Assembly: GCF_004551525.1 (NCBI RefSeq)
Contig: NZ_SATR01000006.1
Location: 62,001 to 126,000, forward strand
Direction: 5' to 3'
Source of the DNA: Vibrio ouci
GTDB lineage: Bacteria > Pseudomonadota > Gammaproteobacteria > Enterobacterales > Vibrionaceae
Length of the DNA: 64,000 bases
The translations under genes and the position numbers were made by a program. Each line of letters begins with the position of its first letter. Position 1 is the first letter of the stretch. The notes below the pieces were generated by a model. It was not told the DNA's origin and made no database searches. It saw nothing but the letters and a program-made list of their open reading frames with translations. Of the stretch, positions 18,471-24,938 are shown in pieces.

Positions 18471-18593
18471 CGTCTAAATTGTAAGCACTCAGAAGCCAAA
18501 TTCAGAAATTCTTTGCGAAAATCGTGTAACTGTATGCGCTTTTGATTATCATGTTTTTCTAATCCCTCTGTTGTGTCACGGAAAGATCGATTA

Positions 18594-19586
18594 ATGACTA
18601 ATACGACAATTCTTCTTCTTTGCGGTGGTGGTTCATCTGAACATGAAGTATCACTCGTTTCTGCAAACTTCCTTCAATCTCAGCTAGAGCAGACGTTTGA
18701 CTTTAACGTTGTACGCGTAGAGATGAAAACAGATGGGTGGTACACCGACAGTGGTGACCTTGCATACCTAGATACCAACTCGGGTACATTGAATACCGAC
18801 TCTCAGCAGATAAAGCTAGACTTTGTCGTTCCTTGTATTCATGGTTTCCCTGGTGAGACTGGCGACATTCAGTCGATGCTAGAGCTATCGGGTATTCCTT
18901 ATTTAGGTTGTGGCCCTGAAGCGAGTACAAACAGCTTTAACAAGATCACATCTAAGTTATGGTATGACGCGTTAGGCATTCCGAATACGCCTTACATTTT
19001 CCTTTCTGAGAATAGCCAACAAGCTTATGAACTAAGCGCGCAAGCTTTTGAAAAATGGGGAAGTGTCTTCGTCAAAGCTGCACGTCAAGGTTCTTCAGTG
19101 GGTTGTTACAAGGTAACGGAACTGTCGCAACTACAAGCAGCGCTAGATAACGCATTTGGTTATTCAGACCAAGTCCTTGTTGAGCAAGCGGTTAAACCTC
19201 GTGAGCTTGAAGTCGCTGCGTATGAAATTGATGGTCAGCTTCATATCACGGCACCGGGTGAAGTGATTGCACCGGAAGATGCGTTCTATTCTTATGAAGA
19301 GAAATACAGCACAACAAGTCACTCTACAACTAAAGTGGTCGCGACTGACTTGAACGAAGATCAGCTAGCAGTGATTCGTAGCAGCTCAGAGAAAGTCTTT
19401 ACGCAAATGCGTCTTCGTCATTTATCTCGAATCGATTTCTTCTTGACGCCTAGCGGTGAGATCTACTTGAATGAAGTGAATACGTTCCCAGGAATGACGC
19501 CGATTTCGATGTTCCCTAAAATGCTTGAGAACAACGGACACAGTTTTGCTGAATTCCTCGCTAACTGTGTAAAAACATCAATTTAA
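18594..19586 (+). CDS. ddl: D-alanine--D-alanine ligase
   Basis: The enzyme joins two D-alanines with ATP for the peptidoglycan stem peptide. The 330-residue protein carries the ATP-grasp signatures GGGSSEHEVSLVSA, PCIHGFPGETGDIQSMLE, KAARQGSSVGCYKV and FFLTPSGEIYLNEVNTFPGMT. The start at 18594 is supported by GGAAAG 9 nt upstream; an in-frame GTG at 18573 lacks an RBS. The stop region overlaps the convergent recombinase gene by 4 nt, and no terminator separates them. Confidence 0.93.
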   Translation: MTNTTILLLCGGGSSEHEVSLVSANFLQSQLEQTFDFNVVRVEMKTDGWYTDSGDLAYLDTNSGTLNTDSQQIKLDFVVPCIHGFPGETGDIQSMLELSGIPYLGCGPEASTNSFNKITSKLWYDALGIPNTPYIFLSENSQQAYELSAQAFEKWGSVFVKAARQGSSVGCYKVTELSQLQAALDNAFGYSDQVLVEQAVKPRELEVAAYEIDGQLHITAPGEVIAPEDAFYSYEEKYSTTSHSTTKVVATDLNEDQLAVIRSSSEKVFTQMRLRHLSRIDFFLTPSGEIYLNEVNTFPGMTPISMFPKMLENNGHSFAEFLANCVKTSI

Positions 19587-20539
19587 GTCCAAGGCTTAAT
19601 TGATTTAAAGACAATCTTTTCTTCTTCTGCCTGTGCCTTATTACCGAGATAGTGATAAGGCATAGCAGCACTTTGCCAGCGACCTAATTGCTGGATCTCC
19701 CTTACTTTTTTTCCCTGTTTAGCAAGGTTCTCAACTGCACCAACTCGTAGTGATTGACCGGAAAACTGAACATCTAAGCCAAGCTTGCTACTCGCGTTAC
19801 GTAATATACGAAAGATAGAAGAGTCATCTAATGGGCTATTACTCGTAACACCGTGCTTATCGATGGCTGTAAAAAGAGGCCCAGAGGAATAGGCTTTCGA
19901 CTCAATCCATTTGGCCAAGAAAAGGCTAGCAGATTCAGATAATGAGTAGGTTGCAGAGCCTACGGAAAGTTGTTTGGCGGCGCGATCACCGATGACATCT
20001 TGATGGGATAGCACTTTAAGCTCTCCACGTTTCAACATGCACTCGAACATGATGTAGTAGATCGCGAGGTCTCGCTTGTCTTTTAACTTAGTGGAAGATT
20101 CAAAGCGTTGAGTAAACATCTTTAAATGCTTGATAGTAAAAGGTTGAACTGAGGTTGCATCGTGTTTTTTCTCAAGCCTTAGCCGCGCCATAAGGGTTTG
20201 AATAGCTTGGGTGCTAGTAGGGTCGGCAATCCCCAGAATTCTATGGATTAAACCAATAGTTACCCCGTAACGCTTAATGGTCGCGTATTTTCTTTTCTGA
20301 GCTTCGCGTTCCAAAAATAAACGAACAGCGGTCGAAGAGGCAGGAATAGGGCGTACATGCTTGCTTTGACAAAACTCAGTGAACAGATTCCAATCTTTTC
20401 TCATAGCTAACAGTGAGTTATGAGAGTAGGAATTATCCGTTAGAGAGTTGATATCTTCCAATTCGATAGGATTGGAAAATGTAGCAGCAAATTGATTTCT
20501 TTCGTCTTTGCATGTGATGACGCGAACGATTTTCTTCAT
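19583..20539 (-). CDS. Cre-like tyrosine recombinase
   Basis: A 318-residue protein with an N-terminal SAM-like core-binding domain (about 40-140) and a C-terminal catalytic domain. Visible active-site elements: Arg I in MLKRGEL, the box II segment SGQSLRVG (Arg265), GRW in the position of Cre Trp315, and the nucleophile in PYHYLGN. The box II HxxR His is replaced by Gln262. The segment from SGQSLRVG to GRW closely follows Cre (GHSARVG to GGW). It is intact, overlaps ddl convergently by 4 nt and lies about 1 kb from the dif-like site. Whether it is an integrase of a lost element or a resident recombinase is unknown. Confidence 0.8.
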   Translation of the reverse strand: MKKIVRVITCKDERNQFAATFSNPIELEDINSLTDNSYSHNSLLAMRKDWNLFTEFCQSKHVRPIPASSTAVRLFLEREAQKRKYATIKRYGVTIGLIHRILGIADPTSTQAIQTLMARLRLEKKHDATSVQPFTIKHLKMFTQRFESSTKLKDKRDLAIYYIMFECMLKRGELKVLSHQDVIGDRAAKQLSVGSATYSLSESASLFLAKWIESKAYSSGPLFTAIDKHGVTSNSPLDDSSIFRILRNASSKLGLDVQFSGQSLRVGAVENLAKQGKKVREIQQLGRWQSAAMPYHYLGNKAQAEEEKIVFKSIKPWT

Positions 20540-20625
20540 TTATACGCACTATAACCAATAAAGTTATGATAAATATACTTGATAATGAGCAATTTACAAT
20601 TATTATTAAACTAATCTACTACAAC

Positions 20626-20641
20626 GATAATAATCATTATG
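20626..20641. promoter_or_regulatory. Fur-box-like sequence overlapping the DUF3319 start
   Basis: The run GATAATAATCATTATG shares ATAATCATTAT with the Fur consensus and overlaps the ATG at 20639. Position over the start codon is unusual, so this may be chance in AT-rich DNA. Confidence 0.35.
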
Positions 20642-21016
20642 GCTGCTGCTACTTACAGAGGCTTTGTCCTCAAAACTGCTGGAAATTCAACGGAAGTTTG
20701 GCAAGTTCAAATCAAGAACCATGTGCTGTCAGGCAGCATGGCTGCTGTGAAAAAGAGTATCGATTGGTTCTGCGATACGGCTACCATCATCGACCCTAAA
20801 GAGTTTAGCTCGTTGGCTGAAAAGAAAACGCCAACAGGAAGCCCTGTACAGGAAAACTTTAACGGTTATACGCTCAAAAATGACACCGGTGACGTGAACA
20901 GTTGGTACTGTTTCTTCAACGGTCGTCTAATTAAGGGCGGAAAACTTGCTATACAGAAGCATATAGAGGCATACTTGCTGGCTAAGCAAAAAGCCGAACA
21001 GCAACAGAAGAAATAA
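20639..21016 (+). CDS. DUF3319 family protein
   Basis: A 125-residue soluble protein of the Vibrio family DUF3319. It contains two related halves (YRGFVLKTAGNSTEVWQV and FNGYTLKNDTGDVNSWYCF), each ending in a segment like GSMAAVKKSIDWF or GGKLAIQKHIEAY, which looks like an internal duplication. Function unknown. The RBS is poor. It is followed 5 nt later by yciH, so the two are probably one operon. Confidence 0.75.
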   Translation: MAAATYRGFVLKTAGNSTEVWQVQIKNHVLSGSMAAVKKSIDWFCDTATIIDPKEFSSLAEKKTPTGSPVQENFNGYTLKNDTGDVNSWYCFFNGRLIKGGKLAIQKHIEAYLLAKQKAEQQQKK

Positions 21017-21021
21017 CACTT

Positions 21022-21333
21022 ATGACTCTTGTATATAGTACTGATATAGGTCGAATCAAGCCTGAAGAAGAAAAGCCACAGCGTGAAAAAGGCGACGGAA
21101 TCGTTCGTATCATTCGCCAAACGAAAGGACGCAAAGGTAAAGGCGTTTCTATCGTAACTGGTTTAGATTTGGATGACGCACCTTTAAAGCTGCTGGCAGC
21201 AGAGCTTAAAAAAGTTTGTGGCTGTGGTGGCTCAGTAAAAGATGGCACAATTGAAATTCAGGGCGACGCACGTGACAAGATCAAAGCGCACCTTGAAAAG
21301 AAAGGCCACACAGTAAAATTAGCCGGTGGCTAA
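21022..21333 (+). CDS. yciH: SUI1/eIF1-type translation factor YciH
   Basis: The 103-residue protein has the SUI1 core: RIIRQTKGRKGKGVSIVTGL, LAAELKKVCGCGGSVKDGTI and IEIQGDARDKIKAHLEKKG. Bacterial YciH resembles eukaryotic eIF1 and has been described as a stress-related inhibitor of translation initiation. It lies directly downstream of DUF3319 and is the last gene before the dif-like site. Confidence 0.9.
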   Translation: MTLVYSTDIGRIKPEEEKPQREKGDGIVRIIRQTKGRKGKGVSIVTGLDLDDAPLKLLAAELKKVCGCGGSVKDGTIEIQGDARDKIKAHLEKKGHTVKLAGG

Positions 21334-21449
21334 CCCTAAGAACAGGTTTGCTAATCTCTGATTATCAAACTAGTTATTAGGTATTTTATGTAAAATGCGA
21401 TTATGTTGAATGAGACAGCATATAGAGCGCAAAGCAGGTTAGTAGAATC

Positions 21450-21472
21450 AGAGCACTTCGTTGTGCTCTTTT
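21450..21472 (+). terminator. Terminator downstream of yciH
   Basis: A 7-bp stem (AGAGCAC with GTGCTCT, loop TTCGTT) followed by TTTAATT, 116 nt after the yciH stop and just before dif. Confidence 0.75.
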
Positions 21473-21485
21473 AATTCGGCATTAT

Positions 21486-21513
21486 ATTTAACATAATATA
21501 CATAATGCGTAGT
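21486..21513 (-). other. dif site (XerCD chromosome dimer resolution site)
   Basis: Read on the minus strand the 28 bp divide into a XerC arm ACTACGCATTA, centre TGTATA and XerD arm TTATGTTAAAT. The centre and XerD arm equal those of E. coli dif, and the XerC arm keeps CGCATTA as in V. cholerae dif2 as I recall it. XerC/XerD recombine here, under FtsK control, to resolve chromosome dimers. It is intergenic and surrounded by matS sites. Confidence 0.88.
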
Positions 21514-21519
21514 AAATGG

Positions 21520-22050
21520 TGTAGGTGCAATTTAGTAATGTCCGGTTTTAGCCACTTTAAAATGTCCTCTTAAGATTAACAATATTGTTTGCTTTTGAGG
21601 CTTTAACCGATGTTGATTACGATGAGTGAAAAAGATATTTATCGATTTAAGGTTCTGTCTGACGTCCGTGAAAAGCGTTTACGTCAAGTTGATGTAAATG
21701 TGTCTGTTCGTCATATCCGGCGCTTACTCAATCGATTCTCCACTTTAGGAGCTCAAAGTCTCGCACACGCTGCTCGTGGTCGTCCTAGCAACCGGTGTTA
21801 CTCTGAAGATTTTAAAGCTGAAATACTAAAGATCATTCACAAGTACTATTCTGATTTCTCACCAACGCTCGCTCTCGAGAAACTCTCAGAACAACACAAT
21901 CTCGCTGTATCTAAAGAGACTCTACGTCAATGGATGATCGCTGATGGTCTTTGGGTTCCACATTCCAAGCGAAAACCTCGAATCTATCAACCTCGTTATC
22001 GCCGAGACTGCTTAGGTGAAGACGGCTCTCACCATGATTGGTTTGAATGA
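21520..22050 (+). mobile_element. Truncated IS remnant (ISNCY-like)
   Basis: The remnant seems to begin with a terminal-repeat-like TGTAGGTGCAATTTAG, six nucleotides after dif, and includes a repeated AATGTCC element before the transposase fragment. I found no reverse-complement copy of this end in the 150 bp after the fragment, so the right end is missing. Family assignment is from the protein fragment only. Confidence 0.6.
21610..22050 (+). pseudogene. Transposase fragment, ISNCY-like, 146 codons
   Basis: The fragment holds the N-terminal helix-turn-helix part (SVRHIRRLLNRF, SLAHAARGRPSNR) and the linker before the DDE domain (SKETLRQWMIADGLW, PRYRRDCLGE). It then reads DGSHHDWFE and stops. 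Full-length relatives have about four more residues between GE and DGSHHDWFE and continue for over 250 residues, so the catalytic domain is almost wholly lost. The HTH also looks shortened after RQVD. Inactive remnant. Confidence 0.75.
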
Positions 22051-22184
22051 TGTTACTGACTATGACTGATAATCAAAGTTATTTAAGACATTGTGATAAA
22101 CGAATTGAGCGATTAGTTGCCTCTTTCGAATACTACCCATTAAGTGCTACTATGTGCACATGTTCTTATTGAAGGTAGTCAAAA

Positions 22185-23330
22185 ATGAATACGGCGATTA
22201 ACGACGAAGATAATGTTGTCAGCCCCCCCAATTTTCATCAATACGAGTATAAGCAATTTAACGAATATAAACCTGGTGACGAAATAGCTGGTCAAACAAT
22301 ACAATATGTTGCTGCTTCATCCGAAAACTACATCATTGCAAAGACAGAAAATGGCGGATTATTTTGGAAATCTAATGTAGCTTATACTGCTATTCAAGAG
22401 TACGCTCAAACTAGATATAAATTAATTGAGCCTTTAACCCATACAATTATAATACCTTCAGAACGCTATTCGCACATTCTAGCGTTGGAACAAGCGTTTA
22501 TAATAGGGTTCCAAGCAGAACATTTAACAAAAGACGAGCTTAGTAAAATATTTGATGACATTAAGGAAAAAATTCAAGGCGCAAATCAAGCAGATATAAC
22601 AGTGTTGGTTAAAGACTCTGATTTTTTGGTAACTAGAGATGCACAAGGTTACCTTTCTGTCCACACAGCAGAAGGTATTGCCATCACTCCTGAAATATCG
22701 CACGCCCTATATAGAGCAAGGTCTTTATATAATTATTGTGTTCAGCTTCTCCCTTCAAAAGAACACAAGCTTTCTGCTGACCATATATCAGAAGCATTTA
22801 CAAAGGTGTTTGCTTTACATCACTCAGACACTCTACAGTTAACAATAAAAGACGTAGATAGTTTTTTCGAAGACGTATATAAATTTTTGAATAATCAAAT
22901 CTTAGCAAACCTAAGAGCTAAATTTCTATTTTATACAGCGTCATCCGCATGCTTTATGGTTTTGTTCATTACCATCGTATTTTCCCTTGTTGAAATACCA
23001 CAAACATATTTTCATGCTTCCTTTGCTGCATTGGCCGGTAGCTTCGTATCTGTCTTACAACGCAATAATAGTATTGCTCTTGACCCGCTTACGAGTTCTA
23101 GAGGTTTAGTTGTCGATGCTCTATCAAGAATATGGGTGGGTATTACTTTCGGTATTTTTACGATCATGCTTGCAGAGTCTGAGCTTGCACTTGCTACATT
23201 CAACAATAACTCAATGGCATTAATGGTTTTTGCGTTTATTGCCGGTTTTACCGAACGTTTTGCTCCAGACATGATTGAAAATGTCACGATCGATAAAGCC
23301 AACGGATCAGAAACCCCTCGATCCGATTAA
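22185..23330 (+). CDS. Unrecognised membrane protein beside dif
   Basis: I do not recognise this 381-residue protein. The first 240 residues are soluble and mixed alpha/beta. The C-terminal third has about four hydrophobic segments (near 248-268, 275-292, 318-335 and 345-362), with RNNSIALDPLTSSRG between them and the conserved-looking end FIAGFTERFAPDMIENV. ATG preceded by GAAGGTAG. It is AT-rich compared with its neighbours and directly follows the IS remnant, which suggests acquired DNA. Topology suggests a cytoplasmic sensor or effector domain on a membrane anchor; this is inference. Confidence 0.7.
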   Translation: MNTAINDEDNVVSPPNFHQYEYKQFNEYKPGDEIAGQTIQYVAASSENYIIAKTENGGLFWKSNVAYTAIQEYAQTRYKLIEPLTHTIIIPSERYSHILALEQAFIIGFQAEHLTKDELSKIFDDIKEKIQGANQADITVLVKDSDFLVTRDAQGYLSVHTAEGIAITPEISHALYRARSLYNYCVQLLPSKEHKLSADHISEAFTKVFALHHSDTLQLTIKDVDSFFEDVYKFLNNQILANLRAKFLFYTASSACFMVLFITIVFSLVEIPQTYFHASFAALAGSFVSVLQRNNSIALDPLTSSRGLVVDALSRIWVGITFGIFTIMLAESELALATFNNNSMALMVFAFIAGFTERFAPDMIENVTIDKANGSETPRSD

Positions 23331-23445
23331 ATTTGAAAAGTGCGGAGTTGTTTTATGAAAGCCGTGAATTTAAAAGTGAAGAATTAAAGTTAGCTATGCA
23401 ATATCATATGCTCTATAAACCTAGCCCGACTATGATGGTAGCGTG

Positions 23446-23458
23446 GTGACACTGTCAC
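23446..23458. other. matS-type MatP binding site
   Basis: GTGACACTGTCAC, an exact matS match, 1.9 kb right of dif and immediately before the stop codon of the next (minus-strand) gene. Confidence 0.85.
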
Positions 23459-23872
23459 CTATCTCAGCGCTTCTTTAACCGGCGCTAATTGCCAATCGTT
23501 ATACGCATATGACCTAGCCCCCGCCATGTAACGCAAATTCAGGTTTCGACCTTTTAATAAGATCTCAACAAATAGATCGTTTTCACTACGGTTAATTGGC
23601 ACAAATGCTAAGACTGAATCATGACACGTACGGGAAAACTCGAGTGGTGTTCCATTCGCTAGAATGCTGACGTTAGCTTTATCAGTGAAATATTCATTTT
23701 GACCACACTCTACACCCGCCAAAGATAACTTCAGCTGTTTACCGCTTAAGACGCTCAATGTCGGTAGCGCGATGGATTCAGCCAATACAGCTTGAGTTTG
23801 AGCAGATACCGAGATTGGCGCAGCGAAAACTAAGGCTGCAAGTGCCAGTGTTTTGCACTTATTAGTAACCAT
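23459..23872 (-). CDS. Small secreted protein of unknown function
   Basis: The 137-residue protein has a signal peptide (cleavage probably after ISVSA) and a beta-rich mature part with two Cys (ECGQNEYF region and RTCHD) that may pair. The start at 23872 is chosen for AGGA 9 nt upstream; a longer frame to 23911 lacks an RBS. It stands alone. No known family recognised. Confidence 0.7.
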   Translation of the reverse strand: MVTNKCKTLALAALVFAAPISVSAQTQAVLAESIALPTLSVLSGKQLKLSLAGVECGQNEYFTDKANVSILANGTPLEFSRTCHDSVLAFVPINRSENDLFVEILLKGRNLNLRYMAGARSYAYNDWQLAPVKEALR

Positions 23873-24046
23873 GTCTATTCCTAACCCTGGATTATGAAAA
23901 CGAATAATCAATAGGTTAGCACATCACTCCCACCATGTTCAGGTTACGAATGCAGTTAAACCAAGATACGAATCACAGGCCGTTAAATTTATGAAAGATA
24001 AAAATCGCTATGAATAAGCTCGTAAGATTGTTGTTACCAACCTTTT

Positions 24047-24139
24047 TTATTGCTGTAAGTTACTTAGTGTCGAAAGATAGTTACTCACGTTGCGCTTAAG
24101 TTTGTTTAATTCAGCCTCTAGATTTCGATTCTTCAACAT
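24047..24139 (-). CDS. Possible 30-residue coiled-coil peptide
   Basis: The ORF reads MLKNRNLEAELNKLKRNVSN and then YLSTLSNLQQ, a strongly heptad-like helix. GAGGG lies 5 nt before the ATG. No database support; it could be the tail of a decayed gene because the upstream frame is closed by a TAG 10 codons before the ATG. Confidence 0.35.
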   Translation of the reverse strand: MLKNRNLEAELNKLKRNVSNYLSTLSNLQQ

Positions 24140-24194
24140 TTCACCCTCTTTGCGCAGAGTCGCTGTTTTCTAGCATCTTCTTGCTATTACAGTG

Positions 24195-24318
24195 TCGCGG
24201 GGGGGTGATAAAGTTAACATGAGTTTTCGATTGAAGCCCAACGAAAACTTTGATTAACACTTATATGATTATTTTTTGACGATTCATTTGCCCACATGGA
24301 TATGTGGGCTTTTTTTAT
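24195..24318 (+). ncRNA. Candidate Hfq-type small RNA
   Basis: The stretch has a G7 run (24199-24205), an 8-bp perfect hairpin AGTTTTCG/CGAAAACT (24222-24249) extended by GTTAA/TTAAC, a U-rich single-stranded region (24260-24278), and a strong terminator. This is the order of a trans-acting Hfq sRNA. The promoter and 5' end are not defined, and I do not recognise it as a known Vibrio sRNA. Confidence 0.45.
24290..24317 (+). terminator. Strong intrinsic terminator in the non-coding stretch
   Basis: An 8-bp stem (GCCCACAT with ATGTGGGC, loop GGAT) and eight T on the plus strand. No plus-strand gene precedes it within 950 bp, which is the main argument for a small RNA. Confidence 0.85.
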
Positions 24319-24671
24319 TTTACACTTCTTAGTTTCTAATTACACGTCTGTTAAACGATCCAGTTTAGTTACGCCATAACCACGCAGAGTATTACACTGG
24401 CTGACAGTAAGTGCTTACACCGGAAACTTACAGATGTGTAATTTAATTACAAAGTAACTTTTAAGGGCGTTATGGGAAGTGTTTTGTGCTTTTGTAAGTT
24501 ATTGATAATTAGTTTCTTTGTGGTGATTGCCGGTTTGTTTGATCTGACTTTCAGTTTTATTACAAATGGATGTTTCATTGGTTATGAGAGGTGTTAGGAA
24601 GGTAGCGGTTGGAGTGTGTCACCTAAGAGCGATATTTTGTTCTGTTATAGTGCGTATTAAAATTTAGGCAT

Positions 24672-24699
24672 AAAAAAAGAGCAGTGCCCTGCTCTTTTT
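24672..24699. terminator. Terminator of the UPF0181 gene
   Basis: A stem AAAAAGAGCAG with CTGCTCTTTTT and 4-nt loop, 17 nt beyond the minus-strand stop codon. Confidence 0.8.
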
Positions 24700-24715
24700 A
24701 ATGATGTGTGGTCAG

Positions 24716-24862
24716 TTATTGTTTTGCAGCTTCTGCCCTAATCTGCTCAGCAACAACTTTGATTGCTTGGGCTGTACTCATGCCCTCTGCCATGAGCTGC
24801 TGGATTCGCTCTACGGCTTTCTGTTGTTCTTCGTGTGAGAGTGGCGGTAAATCGTCAAACAT
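24716..24862 (-). CDS. UPF0181 (YoaH-like) small protein, last gene of the vxr cluster
   Basis: A 48-residue protein beginning [20 protein letters not shown] and continuing [20 protein letters not shown], which matches E. coli YoaH ([20 protein letters not shown]) closely. As I recall, V. cholerae VCA0569 is a UPF0181 protein and is named vxrE in the vxrABCDE operon. Its RBS (AGGAG, 9 nt from the ATG) is inside the 3' arm of a terminator hairpin whose T-run ends at the start codon. Confidence 0.85.
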   Translation of the reverse strand: MFDDLPPLSHEEQQKAVERIQQLMAEGMSTAQAIKVVAEQIRAEAAKQ

Positions 24863-24889
24863 AAAAAAGGCTCCTAACATTTAGGAGCC
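24863..24889 (-). terminator. Terminator-shaped hairpin that contains the UPF0181 RBS
   Basis: On the minus strand GGCTCCTAA, a 3-nt loop and TTAGGAGCC form a perfect 9-bp stem followed by six T and then the ATG. AGGAG in the 3' arm is the only RBS for the next gene. The element can both end most transcripts from the TraF-like gene and hide the RBS. Confidence 0.8.
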
Positions 24890-24938
24890 GACTATATTAC
24901 GAATTGCACGATTAGGCTAGTATCACCTACCCCGTTGC

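Larger units (their letters stand above)
23873..24715. other. 800-bp stretch without a clear gene
   Basis: It contains a candidate minus-strand 30-codon ORF (24047-24139), a candidate plus-strand sRNA ending at the terminator 24290-24317, and the 3' terminator of the UPF0181 gene. Between 24320 and 24660 I see nothing interpretable apart from AT-rich sequence. Confidence 0.5.

Noticed and set aside
22185..23330. Calling the dif-adjacent membrane protein an antiphage defence effector.
   Set aside because: No nuclease, NTPase, TIR, CARF or other defence domain is visible and no partner gene is present; only topology and location hint at it.
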